Position numbers and translations under genes: made by a program. Below are positions 1 through 8,958 of a DNA stretch of 64,000 nucleotides, piece after piece. Each line of letters starts with the position of its first letter. Within the stretch, counting starts at the first letter, position 1. The DNA is from Pontibacter oryzae (GTDB lineage Bacteria > Bacteroidota > Bacteroidia > Cytophagales > Hymenobacteraceae): contig NZ_QWGE01000001.1 in NCBI RefSeq assembly GCF_003576375.1, positions 124,001-188,000 of the forward strand, given 5' to 3'. The notes below the pieces were generated by a model, which saw only the letters and a list, made by a program, of their open reading frames with translations, did no database searches and had not been told where the DNA came from.

Positions 1-242
1 TTAAAACGGCGGAGCAGCGTGTACGGGCGTTTATTAAAGAGCTGGCGGAGGAGCATGGCCGTGAAATTGCGCAGAACCCCGAAGAACGCGTCGTAAAATT
101 GCAGCTCACCCACGACGAGATCGCCAAACTATCGGCTACCAGCCGGCAAACCGTAACATCGGTGCTAAACGAGTTAGAACGGCAGGAAATTTTGACTTAT
201 GACCGCAGCCGCATTTACATTAAAAAGTATAGCCAGCTTTAA
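1..242 (+). CDS. Crp/Fnr family transcriptional regulator, C-terminal part (5' truncated by window)
   Basis: The first 242 bases are open in one frame, read from base 3, and end in TAA at 240-242, giving the last 79 residues of a protein. It contains a helix-turn-helix of the Crp type: LTHDEIAKLSATSRQTV, then a recognition helix ending VLNELERQ, and a short wing with the sequence ILTYDRSRIYIKK. This layout (L-T-x-x-x-I-A-x-x-x-x-x-S-R-x-x-V-x-x-x-L) is typical of Crp/Fnr regulators. The cyclic-nucleotide-type sensor domain lies outside the window, so effector and targets cannot be inferred. The stop abuts the convergent lipoprotein gene, whose stop begins at 243. Confidence 0.85.
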   Translation, partial: KTAEQRVRAFIKELAEEHGREIAQNPEERVVKLQLTHDEIAKLSATSRQTVTSVLNELERQEILTYDRSRIYIKKYSQL

Positions 243-1172
243 TCAGTCTAGCTTCAGGTTCTGGCGTAGCGGCTCGTCGGTTGTGCTGTTTTTTCTCCAG
301 TAATCGGTTATCAGTTTTGCTTTGCGGGTGGCACGACTTGTCTCCTTTTCTCCGTTTCGGTTTGTTCTGATTTCCTCCCAACCGGCAATCTCATACGGGA
401 AAGCAGAAGTATAAAAAATGCGCAGCACGCGTGGGTAGTCTTTATACTTTACCTCCAGTACGTTTAAATCCTGGGCAGCAAAGCCGCCCATACTATCTGC
501 AGCTGCTACAATTTGAATGATAGCGTCTTCCTCCTCCAGTTTTTCGTGCGTCATCCGTTGGTCTAGCAACGCCGGAATGAGTTTGATATCACCGGTCGCA
601 ATTTGCTTTGGGTCGAGGCGCAGCAGCGTCCAGAGGTTATCTTCGGGCATGGCATCCAGGGTAAGTTGCTGGTCGCTTTCCTTTTCGAAGTATGAACGCA
701 GCTGCGCATTATACTTGCCGCCCTGCCGGTTCAACTGCGTAAACGTATGGCCACACCACTCCTGCGAGCTAGCCGTTACTTTTACCGCAGGCACCGCATC
801 ATACACGGGCGTGAATACCGACAGCATCATTGAATACGGGTAAATGCCTGTCACGAACTTCTTTGTCAGGTTGAGTTTGAGCACCTTTTGCGCATCCTGC
901 TCGTTGGCCTGCGGGTTGTCCAGTTTCACCTGCTTCTCGCGCGAGAAATCCTCTGTCACAAAAATCAACACGGCCTCCCCTTCTCGTTTCTCGCCGTAGC
1001 GGTACTGCTCCAGCGTATAGCTGTTCAGTTCGGCTTTGCCCTGATACCAGTATTCTCCAAAAGCATCAAAATCGAGTTGCCGCGAGGCCATACTTTCAGT
1101 GTTGCTTTTGCTGGCTCCGGAGCAGCCTAGGAGCAGAAGTATGAGCGGGAGAAATTTCAGGTTTCGTAGCAT
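243..1172 (-). CDS. Conserved lipoprotein of unknown function
   Basis: A 309-residue protein. The longest frame begins at 1247, inside the upstream gene; I place the start at 1172 because that ATG directly precedes a lipoprotein signal peptide (MLRNLKF, a hydrophobic leucine run, then the lipobox LLGC at about residues 14-17). The mature part has no motif I can assign to an enzyme. Relatives in Bacteroidota may carry a misleading Maf or septum-formation label; nothing in the sequence supports that. It is last in a leftward run with the CxxC protein and the glycosyltransferase, 40 bases behind the former, and faces convergently into the Crp/Fnr gene. Probable role in the envelope, function unknown. 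Confidence 0.75.
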   Translation of the reverse strand: MLRNLKFLPLILLLLGCSGASKSNTESMASRQLDFDAFGEYWYQGKAELNSYTLEQYRYGEKREGEAVLIFVTEDFSREKQVKLDNPQANEQDAQKVLKLNLTKKFVTGIYPYSMMLSVFTPVYDAVPAVKVTASSQEWCGHTFTQLNRQGGKYNAQLRSYFEKESDQQLTLDAMPEDNLWTLLRLDPKQIATGDIKLIPALLDQRMTHEKLEEEDAIIQIVAAADSMGGFAAQDLNVLEVKYKDYPRVLRIFYTSAFPYEIAGWEEIRTNRNGEKETSRATRKAKLITDYWRKNSTTDEPLRQNLKLD

Positions 1173-1212
1173 GGCTTTTGGATTTGATTGAGTAACGAGG
1201 ACTTTAAGCTTT

Positions 1213-1581
1213 TTAGCCGACAAAGGCATTTTGCAACACTTCGTCAAGTTTGGTCCTTAGCTGTTTGAGGGATTTAAGCTCATTTAGCTCAGAAGCTTCC
1301 AGCAGCACTTCTACGCGGTCGGTGCCGGTTTGCAGCGCTACCAGTGGGTACTCCTGCCGCACGGGCGCAAACTTCCACTCATTTTTATAGATAAACTCTA
1401 CCTCCATGGGCAGGCTCTTAATGTACTCGGCCCACTCTTCTTTCATGGTAAATTTGCCATAGGTTAGCGCGCACAGGCTGCAGGCATAGGTTTTAGGCGA
1501 AATTATTTTATGTGCGAAATCGGTTAGCTTGTTAAAGAAACCTGTTTCAGCATTGTATATGAATTGCAGTTTTTGAGCCAT
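1213..1581 (-). CDS. Small conserved CxxC protein of unknown function
   Basis: A 122-residue protein starting at the ATG at 1581 (MAQKLQFIYNAE). The open frame extends to 1638, but that would overlap the glycosyltransferase, whose stop is at 1586; the 1581 start leaves a 4-base gap typical of an operon. The N-terminal third has the pattern FxYNAExGxxNxxxDxxHKxxSPKTYxCxLCxLTYG, with a C-S-L-C pair that could bind metal or act in redox chemistry. I recognise this as a widespread small family without known function, sometimes loosely called GTPase although no P-loop is present. There is no signal peptide or membrane segment. Confidence 0.75.
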   Translation of the reverse strand: MAQKLQFIYNAETGFFNKLTDFAHKIISPKTYACSLCALTYGKFTMKEEWAEYIKSLPMEVEFIYKNEWKFAPVRQEYPLVALQTGTDRVEVLLEASELNELKSLKQLRTKLDEVLQNAFVG

Positions 1582-1585
1582 CGGT

Positions 1586-3055
1586 CTATACTTTACGGTA
1601 CGATTGAAAAGAGTGGTAAAACACCAGCAGGTAGCCAACGGCCAGCATGCTATGGAAAATCAAAAGGCCATATTCTTGCTGCGCCACGCTCCAGGCGGCT
1701 ACACCTAGAAACAGCAAACCTAGCAAGCCTTCGGCCCAGGTAGTATAGGGCATCCTGAAATTCAGGTAAAAATTGTCCTGCCACTTGTTGTCGCGTGCTT
1801 CCAGGTTAAACTTGGGTGTACGGATAAAGGGTGATTTCCGGCCGCTCCAACCTTCCCAAACAGCTACGGCATTATGCAGCGCCAACCCCATCGACACGGA
1901 AAGAAACAACGGAAAGTAAAGTATAAAGCTGCCCAAGCGGCGGAAAAGCGAACCTTGCTCCTGCGTGTTTGCCTGAAAGTAAACTAAGCTGATCACCAAA
2001 AAACTAAACAAGGTAATCGCCGCTACTTCAAAAATCACCTCCGGCAGAAGGCCGTGAACCTTCGCCCAAAGCAGTGGTATACTTGCCAGCGAGGCCAGTA
2101 GCACAGCCACAAAAACAGAGCTATTTAGCAGGTGAGCCAACGCATGATACTTTACGTGCAGCGGAGCGCTGGAGCGCAACACGTTGCCCAAATGCTTTAC
2201 CGCCGACTCGGCCCCACCTTTGGTCCACCGGAATTGCTGTGATTTTAGCGCGCTCATCACGGGCGGCAACTCCGCCGGCGACTCCACTTCGGGCAGGTAT
2301 ACAAAGCGCCAGCCTTTCATCTGAGCGCGGTAGCTCAGGTCCAAATCCTCAGTCAGGGTATCGTCTTGCCAGTTGCCGGCATCCAATATGGTTTGCTTGC
2401 GCCAGACACCCGCCGTGCCGTTGAAATTGATGTAAGCGCTTAGGCTGTTGCGGCCTACCTGCTCAATGTAAAAATGCGCGTCCAGGGCAAAGGCTTGCAG
2501 CCTGGTAAGCAGCGAGTAGGTTTTGTTGAGGTGTGTCCAGCGGGTTTGCACCATGCCGGTTTTGGCATCGGAGAAGTATGGAACTGTGCGCTTGAGAAAG
2601 TATGACTTAGGTATAAAATCAGCATCAAAAATAGCAATGTACGCTCCTTTGGCTATTTCTAAGCCATACTTTAGCGCACCCGCTTTGTAGCCGCTGCGGT
2701 CGGGGCGTTGTATGTGCTGAAACTGCAGGTGCGGGTACTGCTGGATTTTCTGCTGCACCAGGGCTGAAGTTTCATCGTCGCTATCATCCAGGATCTGTAT
2801 TTCGAGTTTGTCGGCAGGATAATCGAGAGTGGCCACGGCATCAAGCAATCGCTCGACCACATACTTCTCGTTGTAGAGCGGCAGCTGCACGGTAACCATT
2901 GGCCATACCTTGGGCGCAGCGGGTGCTGCAACTGAGCCGCGTTTAAGGTAGCGCCTGAACCTGTATAGCAAGTGAGCCTGGGCTACGCTGTAAAAAAGTA
3001 TGAACAGCATGGCGGCGGCGTAAATCAATACAAAAACTAAAAGTAAAGCGGTCAT
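1586..3055 (-). CDS. Family 2 processive glycosyltransferase, cellulose-synthase-like, membrane-bound
   Basis: A 489-residue protein. Residues 1-30 form a membrane helix; a GT2 catalytic domain spans about 50-300; several more helices follow (about 315-400 and 440-485). The processive GT2 motifs are present: substrate-binding Asp residues in LDDSDDE (90-95) and FDADF (143-147), the catalytic TED (235-237) and QQFRW (273-277), the Q-x-x-R-W motif. Such enzymes move UDP- or GDP-sugars into a membrane-spanning polysaccharide or glycolipid. The donor and product cannot be read from sequence. It lies 45 bases downstream of the polyferredoxin gene and 4 bases upstream of the CxxC gene on the same strand, so co-transcription is likely. 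Confidence 0.9.
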   Translation of the reverse strand: MTALLLVFVLIYAAAMLFILFYSVAQAHLLYRFRRYLKRGSVAAPAAPKVWPMVTVQLPLYNEKYVVERLLDAVATLDYPADKLEIQILDDSDDETSALVQQKIQQYPHLQFQHIQRPDRSGYKAGALKYGLEIAKGAYIAIFDADFIPKSYFLKRTVPYFSDAKTGMVQTRWTHLNKTYSLLTRLQAFALDAHFYIEQVGRNSLSAYINFNGTAGVWRKQTILDAGNWQDDTLTEDLDLSYRAQMKGWRFVYLPEVESPAELPPVMSALKSQQFRWTKGGAESAVKHLGNVLRSSAPLHVKYHALAHLLNSSVFVAVLLASLASIPLLWAKVHGLLPEVIFEVAAITLFSFLVISLVYFQANTQEQGSLFRRLGSFILYFPLFLSVSMGLALHNAVAVWEGWSGRKSPFIRTPKFNLEARDNKWQDNFYLNFRMPYTTWAEGLLGLLFLGVAAWSVAQQEYGLLIFHSMLAVGYLLVFYHSFQSYRKV

Positions 3056-3099
3056 TCAGGTTAAACGTATAATCAAAACAGGGCTAGGCTTCGGGTGTC

Positions 3100-4650
3100 T
3101 TAGCTCAGTACCTTCACCGACTCGTTGCCGGTAAGTATGGGAATATCAACAATGCGCTGTTGCTCCGGCCCGTTCTCCAGTTTCAGTACACCACGTGGGC
3201 AAACCGAGGCGCACACGCCGCAACCAACACAAGAGGCGCGCACAATATTTTGCCCGCGTTGCGCATACCAGCGCACATCAATCCCCATTTCGCAATAGGT
3301 AGAGCAATTGCCGCAGGAAATGCACTGGCCGCCGTTGGTGGTAATCCGGAACCTGGACTTAAAGCGCTGCACCAAACCCAAGTAAGCCGCCAGCGGACAG
3401 CCAAAACGGCACCACACGCGGTTGCCCATCAGCGGGTAAAAACCTACGCCTACCACACCGGCAAAGGCAGCCCCAATCAGGAAGCCGTACCACTCGTGCA
3501 GCGTGTTCGTCCATTGGCCCAGCAGCTCGAAGCCGGAAAAGTAATTAACTATCGTCAGCAGTGTCATCACGACGGCAAAAACCAGCACACCGTGCACCAT
3601 CCAACGCTCCACTTGCCAGGCATTCAATGATTTATCGGAAAGATGACGGTACGGGTCTCCGGCGGTTTCGGCCAGGCCGCCGCAACCGCAAACCCAACTG
3701 CAGTACCAGCGTTTGCCGTAAAAGTACGTCATTAAAGGCACACCTAAAATGATCAGCAAAATTCCCCAGACAAACATGAGCATACCAATGCTTCCGCTGT
3801 TTAAAAAGCCGTCCACACGGTAATCATAAAAGAACGTATAATCCAGTGGCCAGATGTTCTTGAAGTCGTGCCAGGGCTTATTGAGCAGCACCAGAATCTC
3901 AGGAATAAGAAAGGCGAAACTCAGCTGGAAAAACATGACGGACGAGGTGCGCAGTGTTTGGTACTTGTTGCCCCGGTACTTCCGAAACATGCGTACGCCC
4001 ATCACCAAAATGGCCAATGTATAAATAGTGCCATACAGGAACCACTGGCTGGCCGGCCCGCCCGAAAGCAGTTGGCTCAGCGGATCCACGAGCAGCGTCC
4101 AGTTCACGATAAACTCTGGAAACCAGTACAGCAGCACGTAGATGCCGATGAGGTAAGCGCCAAGTATGATGCCGATCACGCCCCGCGATTTGTTGGACGA
4201 GAACATGACACTGTTATGCTTGATGCCGGCAGGCTCATCGCGGTACTTGGGCAGGATGTTTAGGAGTGCGCCCGCCGTGCCCAAGGCAACGGTCAGCAAC
4301 AGGAGCAGAAGCTTGTTATTGGCCACAAAACCTTCGCTGGCGGCTTTGGTGGCGGCAAACGTATAATCGTCCCAGATCACGCGGTCCCATTGCTCGTTTT
4401 CCTGCTGGCGCGTGTTGTAGGCTCCAAAGTATTTCTTAAAATCCTGCGAAAAAGCGAAACTGGTGCTATAGGTTTTGCCTAGGATAGGCTCCAGTTCCGG
4501 GCGCAGTATCTCGTAGTTTTCGGGGCTGGTAACCTGTTGCAACTTCTGCTCGGTCAGCCTGAAATTGCCCATAAAAAGCAACAGGTTAAAGAGTAGCAGC
4601 GCTGCCAGAAATATACCGAGTCCGAGTTTTTGTAGCATTTTCATGTGCAT
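3100..4650 (-). CDS. Membrane polyferredoxin, NapH/CcoG-like 4Fe-4S protein
   Basis: A 516-residue inner-membrane protein with about six or seven helices. A C-S-W-V-C-G-C-G cluster motif and a later C-R-F-G-C-P motif lie in the membrane domain, as in NapH/NosR/CcoG proteins. Two ferredoxin motifs follow at the C-terminus: CISCGNCSTYCEMG (443-456) and CVGCGVCASVCPRG (474-487), enough for two [4Fe-4S] clusters. It probably passes electrons between a cytoplasmic flavoprotein and a membrane or periplasmic acceptor. The start could be any of three close ATGs (4650, 4644, 4638). The gene begins 3 bases after the stop of the FAD oxidoreductase, so the two are almost certainly translated from one message and may be redox partners. 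Confidence 0.88.
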   Translation of the reverse strand: MHMKMLQKLGLGIFLAALLLFNLLLFMGNFRLTEQKLQQVTSPENYEILRPELEPILGKTYSTSFAFSQDFKKYFGAYNTRQQENEQWDRVIWDDYTFAATKAASEGFVANNKLLLLLLTVALGTAGALLNILPKYRDEPAGIKHNSVMFSSNKSRGVIGIILGAYLIGIYVLLYWFPEFIVNWTLLVDPLSQLLSGGPASQWFLYGTIYTLAILVMGVRMFRKYRGNKYQTLRTSSVMFFQLSFAFLIPEILVLLNKPWHDFKNIWPLDYTFFYDYRVDGFLNSGSIGMLMFVWGILLIILGVPLMTYFYGKRWYCSWVCGCGGLAETAGDPYRHLSDKSLNAWQVERWMVHGVLVFAVVMTLLTIVNYFSGFELLGQWTNTLHEWYGFLIGAAFAGVVGVGFYPLMGNRVWCRFGCPLAAYLGLVQRFKSRFRITTNGGQCISCGNCSTYCEMGIDVRWYAQRGQNIVRASCVGCGVCASVCPRGVLKLENGPEQQRIVDIPILTGNESVKVLS

Positions 4651-4653
4651 GTG

Positions 4654-6042
4654 TTATAAGCCGAAGATGGAAAGGATGCCTTTCTTCTCTTTCTTTTTTC
4701 GTGGCTGCAGGCTAGTACCAAACTGCTGGTTAAAAGCCTGAAGTATACTTGGGTAAAGTTTGTCGTAAAATTCCGGGTCGAAGTTGGCGGTGGGCAGCTG
4801 CTCCAGCACTTGCTCCACTGTTGTTCCGTTGCGCAGAGCTTCATCAAAAAACTCGTGCCGCAGCCGCATGCCAAATGCGTTTATACCCAACAACGTGCGT
4901 TTTTCTTCATCAAACAAAGCTCTGAAACATTTGCGCCCGTCGGGGTGCTCCCAGTAAAAGCTGCCCGTAGGTTTCTCCCAGGTGCTGGGTACCTGCCCGT
5001 AAGTTTGGTACTCGATGTCGAGGAATTTAGCGGAGTTGAACCACGGACCGGGCTTGTAGGGCACTGGCTGGTGCGCCAGGTTATGCGCCAGCGTTTCGCC
5101 GTGCATGCGGCCGGTATACCATACTTGCTCCACGGGTCGGCGCTGCGGCGGCGGCGTGCGGTACTCCACACAATCGCCGATCGCAAATACGTCGGGAATG
5201 TTCGTCGCGAAGTGCTCATCCACCAGAATGCCCTTGTTAACTTCCAGAGCCGTGTTACGCAGCAGGTCGATGTTTGGGCTCACGCCTACGGCTAAACCAA
5301 CAAACTGACACGGAATCTCCTCCCCGTCCTTTGTAACTATCGCTTTTACCTTGCCTGTTCCGTCATCCAGAATCTTATCCAGTTCCGCGCCTAATCTTAA
5401 GTCGATGTGGTGCTCGCGGATGTGGCGGCCTACCAGTTTGGCCTCTTCCTGTGGCAGTACATTATCCCAGAACTCCTGCTCCCGCACCAGAAAAGTAACC
5501 GGGATATTTCGACTGCGCAGCATCTCTGCCATCTCAATCCCGATCAGTCCGCCGCCCACTACCACGGCGCGCGCGCAGCTTTGCGTGTTGGCTTCCATAC
5601 TTTCCAGATCCTGGTAACTGTACAAACCCTGCACGCCTTTCAGCTCCTGCCCCGGCCAGCCAAACTTGTTAGATTTAGAGCCGAGCGCTAAGATCAGAAT
5701 ATCATACGCAATCGGCTCCTGCTGCTGTAGCTGTAATTGCTTTTGCTCAAAATCTATATGTGTTACCCAGTCGTGCACCAGGTTCAGGCGGTTTTTCTCC
5801 CAGAACCAGTCTTCGTAAGGTTTAATGTGCGCATACTTCATGTGGCCCATGTAAATGTACATAAGCGCAGTGCGGGAGAAGAAATGCTCTGTTTCGCCGG
5901 AGATGATGGTGATTTGCGCGGCGCTGTCGCGTTTGCGCAACTGCCGCGCGCAGGTAACGCCCGCAATGCCGTTGCCAATGATCACGATGCGGCGACCACG
6001 GGAATTGATGCAAAAATCGCCGATGGGTTTGGCTTCTATCAT
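4654..6042 (-). CDS. FAD-dependent pyridine nucleotide-disulfide-type oxidoreductase
   Basis: A 462-residue flavoprotein. The longest frame begins with TTG at 6081; I prefer the ATG at 6042, which leaves 18 residues before the first beta strand. The FAD-binding Rossmann motif is GNGIAG (23-28), a second Rossmann motif (GGGLIG, near 160) should bind NAD(P)H, and an FAIGDC-type motif near 290 contacts the flavin. No redox CxxxxC disulfide is visible, so it resembles ferredoxin/rubredoxin reductases and the NirB N-terminal half rather than glutathione reductase. Immediate overlap in context with the polyferredoxin suggests that it oxidises NAD(P)H and hands electrons to it. Confidence 0.87.
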   Translation of the reverse strand: MIEAKPIGDFCINSRGRRIVIIGNGIAGVTCARQLRKRDSAAQITIISGETEHFFSRTALMYIYMGHMKYAHIKPYEDWFWEKNRLNLVHDWVTHIDFEQKQLQLQQQEPIAYDILILALGSKSNKFGWPGQELKGVQGLYSYQDLESMEANTQSCARAVVVGGGLIGIEMAEMLRSRNIPVTFLVREQEFWDNVLPQEEAKLVGRHIREHHIDLRLGAELDKILDDGTGKVKAIVTKDGEEIPCQFVGLAVGVSPNIDLLRNTALEVNKGILVDEHFATNIPDVFAIGDCVEYRTPPPQRRPVEQVWYTGRMHGETLAHNLAHQPVPYKPGPWFNSAKFLDIEYQTYGQVPSTWEKPTGSFYWEHPDGRKCFRALFDEEKRTLLGINAFGMRLRHEFFDEALRNGTTVEQVLEQLPTANFDPEFYDKLYPSILQAFNQQFGTSLQPRKKKEKKGILSIFGL

Positions 6043-6153
6043 GCGTCGGTGTAAAGGCTTTTGTGTTAAAATCCGGTCCAAGTTAGCGTAAATACGCGGT
6101 CAAATATAGTTTCCCGACAGACGGGGCACCTGCCACGGCAGATCGCAGGCCTT

Positions 6154-6912
6154 TTACTCGTTCAGGCTCCAGTCGTAATCCTTATAAGTAATGGCTGCAT
6201 CAGCTTTAAGCTGTGCAGTGCTGTACTTGTTCAGGTACTCCTGAAGGCTGCCCTGCCTGGTAAAATCGCCGCTAAACCAACTGAATATTTGAGACACTTC
6301 CGCCCGGTTTGTCTTTATCTGGTTATACTTCGGGTTGTTGATAAAACTCCTGGCCTGCTCTTGCAACTGCTCTTCCAGCTTGCCGGCCTCATACGCCTCA
6401 GGCCTTAAAGGCGGACAGGATTTAGAGGCGCAGTTGATGGCAAAATGGATGCGCGGCTCATCAAATTGCTTCCGCAGAATCTGATGCTCAATCTCGTCTA
6501 AGCTCGATTTCTGGTTTCCGATCCTGAAAAACTTCTTGTGCCATACCGTGTTCACTCCTGGCACGTGCAGGGTTGGGTGCAGCTCGGTTATACTTTCCAG
6601 CGGGTAATTGTCCACGATCAACTTCACGGTAAAGGCATTGTAGGCATTTATCCAGTAGGTCAATTGCTCGGCTTCGCTCCAGGCAGTTGTGTCGGGCGGG
6701 TTTTGGCTAAGTGTATCGAGGTAGCGTTGCAATTTGGCTTTATCCTGCACAAAGCCTTGGTAATTCACGTTGCCATCATCGCGTACGTGCATTTTCAGCA
6801 GCTGCGTCCAGAGTTGGTGCGAGGGCGGTGAGGTGCCAACCGCCCCAATCGGCACGCTGCCGCTACAGCTCAGCAGCAGTATAGCAAGTATACATATCAA
6901 CATCAAGCGCAT
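6154..6912 (-). CDS. DUF547 domain lipoprotein
   Basis: A 252-residue lipoprotein. The N-terminus is a short signal peptide ending in the lipobox LLSC at about residues 13-16. The DUF547 signature follows: YWINAYNAFTVKLI, a P-L-x-S-I turn, and FAINCASKSCPPLRPEAY, whose two cysteines and Asn are hallmarks of the family. DUF547 has a papain-like or transglutaminase-like fold by published predictions, but no reaction is established. It stands 111 bases upstream of the oxidoreductase start on the same strand, so it may head the leftward operon, although that gap could hold a separate promoter. It is divergent from the lipoprotein at 7241. Confidence 0.88.
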   Translation of the reverse strand: MRLMLICILAILLLSCSGSVPIGAVGTSPPSHQLWTQLLKMHVRDDGNVNYQGFVQDKAKLQRYLDTLSQNPPDTTAWSEAEQLTYWINAYNAFTVKLIVDNYPLESITELHPTLHVPGVNTVWHKKFFRIGNQKSSLDEIEHQILRKQFDEPRIHFAINCASKSCPPLRPEAYEAGKLEEQLQEQARSFINNPKYNQIKTNRAEVSQIFSWFSGDFTRQGSLQEYLNKYSTAQLKADAAITYKDYDWSLNE

Positions 6913-7240
6913 GGTTCTGGTTTAGGGGTTTCGTAAAATTACGTTGTCAGGTTAGATTTTTGACTTTGAGAAACTATGCTGCTAACGTGTGTTTCTGGAA
7001 AAGTGCCACAACACTCTTTCATATACGTGCAAGTTTGGCTTTGGCCACCCTTGTATTTCGACCAATAACATCATTACTAAGTCAAATCACCTTTCCTGAA
7101 GGCATTATTCCGCATACTTTTGCAAAGATAAATGTAATGCTAAGTGCATGCAGGAAATGTCGCATTCCCGACAAAACTTAAATTTAGCTCTTGTTAGCTT
7201 TGCCATCGTATCTTAAGGAGAATAAACCAATCCATCAACC
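6913..7240. other. Divergent intergenic region between two lipoprotein genes
   Basis: This 328-base stretch separates the leftward DUF547 gene from the rightward DUF6503 gene and must hold both promoters. On the + strand it has two matches to the Bacteroidota -7 element TAnnTTTG: TACTTTTG at 7115-7122 and TAGCTTTG at 7195-7202. Neither has a convincing -33 TTTG. The short frame at 6960-7181 has no family features and is probably chance. Confidence 0.5.
7195..7202 (+). promoter_or_regulatory. Putative -7 promoter element (TAnnTTTG) for the DUF6503 lipoprotein
   Basis: TAGCTTTG matches the Bacteroidota housekeeping -7 consensus exactly and lies 38 bases before the ATG at 7241, giving a short plausible leader. 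The -33 element is not clear, so this is a candidate only. Confidence 0.4.
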
Positions 7241-8059
7241 ATGAAACTGATTTCTAACACTTTTATACTTGCTGCCCTCGCGTTAGCATCCTGCCAACCA
7301 TCTGAAGATAAAACAACGGAAACGACTGAGGAAACTACAGAAATTAACGCTGCTGCTACCTTCCCGGCATACTTTGAGCAAGTGCTGCAGGCACACGGCG
7401 GCCTTGAAAAATGGCAACAGTTTGGCGGCATGCAATACGAGCTGCAAACCGATTTAGGCGGCAACCCAGCTACCGAAACGCACATTATCGATCTGAAAAC
7501 ACGCAAAGATCTGGTAAAGGGCGGCGACTATACTATTGGTTTTGATGGCCAACAGGTATGGGTGAGCCCAAACCGCGCCGCTTATCCGGGTAAGTCTGCC
7601 AGATTTTATCATAACCTGTTTTTCTACTTTTATACCATCCCTTTTGTGCTGGCTGACCCTGGTGTAAACTATGAGCAGCTGGATGATCTGGAATTGGAGG
7701 GCAAAACGTACCGCGTCATTAGCACGAGCTTTGGCGAAGGCATCGGCGACACGCCGGAGGACCAGTACCGCATGCTCATTAACCCGGAAACAAACCAGAT
7801 GGAGTGGCTGCTATACACGGTTACTTATTTCGGCAGCGAGAACGTGCAGTTCAACGCCCTGAAGTATGAGGATTACCAAGAGCAGCAGGGACTTTTGTTG
7901 CCAGGCAAGTTAACGGGCTACAAGTATGAAAACGGCCAAATTGGCGATGTGCGCTACAAGGTGTCGTTTGAGAACGTGCAACTGATGCAGGAGCAGCCGG
8001 CTGCCGAGCAGTTTGCCATGCCAGCCAATGCCGAGGTTGATTCGCTGGGAAACAAGTAG
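7241..8059 (+). CDS. DUF6503-type lipoprotein
   Basis: A 272-residue lipoprotein with lipobox LASC (about residues 15-18) and an acidic, threonine-rich linker after it. The body begins with PAYFEQVLQAHGGLEKW, the H-G-G-L-x-x-W motif found in the DUF6503 family of Bacteroidota; the rest resembles LolA/outer-membrane lipoprotein carrier-like beta folds, with many aromatic residues. Function is not known. It is monocistronic as far as can be seen: a strong hairpin with a T tract follows at 8083-8114. Confidence 0.8.
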   Translation: MKLISNTFILAALALASCQPSEDKTTETTEETTEINAAATFPAYFEQVLQAHGGLEKWQQFGGMQYELQTDLGGNPATETHIIDLKTRKDLVKGGDYTIGFDGQQVWVSPNRAAYPGKSARFYHNLFFYFYTIPFVLADPGVNYEQLDDLELEGKTYRVISTSFGEGIGDTPEDQYRMLINPETNQMEWLLYTVTYFGSENVQFNALKYEDYQEQQGLLLPGKLTGYKYENGQIGDVRYKVSFENVQLMQEQPAAEQFAMPANAEVDSLGNK

Positions 8060-8082
8060 CAAGTAAATATCTTTATAATCTA

Positions 8083-8114
8083 AGAAAAGGTGCCAAGCTG
8101 CACCTTTTCTTTTG
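8083..8114 (+). terminator. Rho-independent terminator
   Basis: An 11-base perfect stem AGAAAAGGTGC / GCACCTTTTCT (8083-8093 and 8100-8110) with a 6-base loop, followed by a TTTT run. It ends the DUF6503 transcript. Confidence 0.8.
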
Positions 8115-8223
8115 GCCAACAACCACAAACACCCGCTGCACTAACTGGAAAATATCATCCAATTGTCTGCCTGCCGACACTATTCTTTAAACATTTCAGC
8201 GATATTCGTGTAAAGAAAAGAAC

Positions 8224-8910
8224 TTGACGCCCGCACCGCCACATATCGCCGTTTTGCTTTTTACCCGCAGCTCCGCACAGGAGGCGCAGGCAAAGCACTT
8301 CTGCCATGGCCATGCCCGCCGAAAAGCGATTGCGGCGCAGCTTATCAGCCACACCAAAAAAATTGTGCAGCAATCGGGTTTGCCACTGTTTATAGTTGAT
8401 TCCGCCAGCCAGCGGGGCCATACTTTTGGGGAGCGGTTAGAGCATGCATTTGCACAAGCGTTTGCCGCCGGTTACGAGCAGGTTATCTGCCTCGGCAACG
8501 ACACGCCCGGCCTTACGCCTGCCCTGCTCCGAAGCGCCGCCAGCCAATTACAGCAAAAGGACTTTGTGTTTGGGCGAGCCACTGACGGTGGCGTATACTT
8601 GATGGGCCTGAGCCGCCAAAATATGGCACAGCTCGACTTCCGGCAGATTTCCTGGAACACCAGCCACGTTTTTGCCCAGCTTTGCGTGCAAACCGCACCA
8701 GCTAAAGTGAGCATACTTGCTCCCATACTTTCCGATGCCGACGACCGAGCCGGGATTTTATGCATCAGCAGATACTCAAACTTAGGTAAGCTGAAACAGG
8801 TGCTTCAGTCGCTGCTGCAAGTTGTTTCTTCAAAACTAAGCTATACATTCTCCCCCATACCAATAGCCGCAGTAGCTTCTGAATCGCTGCGCGCGCCGCC
8901 TGTTCTGTAA
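8224..8910 (+). CDS. DUF2064 glycosyltransferase-like protein (TIGR04282-type, rSAM-associated transferase 1)
   Basis: A 228-residue protein. The frame has no ATG near its start; upstream it is open only back to 8191, so TTG at 8224 is the likely start. It has the DUF2064 features: an N-terminal I-A-V-L-L-F-T-R strand, ICLGNDTPGLTP (about 80-91) with the conserved D-T/S-P-G, and GRATDGGVYLMGL (about 117-129) with the D-G-G-Y/V-x-L motif. The family is a nucleotidyl/sugar-transferase-like fold named for its frequent partnership with radical SAM proteins. A radical SAM gene lies 7 kb downstream at the end of the same co-directional run. The C-terminal ~40 residues are not conserved in my memory of the family. 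Confidence 0.8.
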   Translation: MTPAPPHIAVLLFTRSSAQEAQAKHFCHGHARRKAIAAQLISHTKKIVQQSGLPLFIVDSASQRGHTFGERLEHAFAQAFAAGYEQVICLGNDTPGLTPALLRSAASQLQQKDFVFGRATDGGVYLMGLSRQNMAQLDFRQISWNTSHVFAQLCVQTAPAKVSILAPILSDADDRAGILCISRYSNLGKLKQVLQSLLQVVSSKLSYTFSPIPIAAVASESLRAPPVL

Positions 8911-8958
8911 GTAATCTCCCGTTTCATTTCTTGATTTTACTTACAGAATTTATACTTG

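Noticed and set aside
6960-7181. 73-codon open frame upstream of the DUF6503 gene
   Set aside because: It has no recognisable domain, lies in the divergent promoter region and overlaps the candidate -7 element at 7115-7122.
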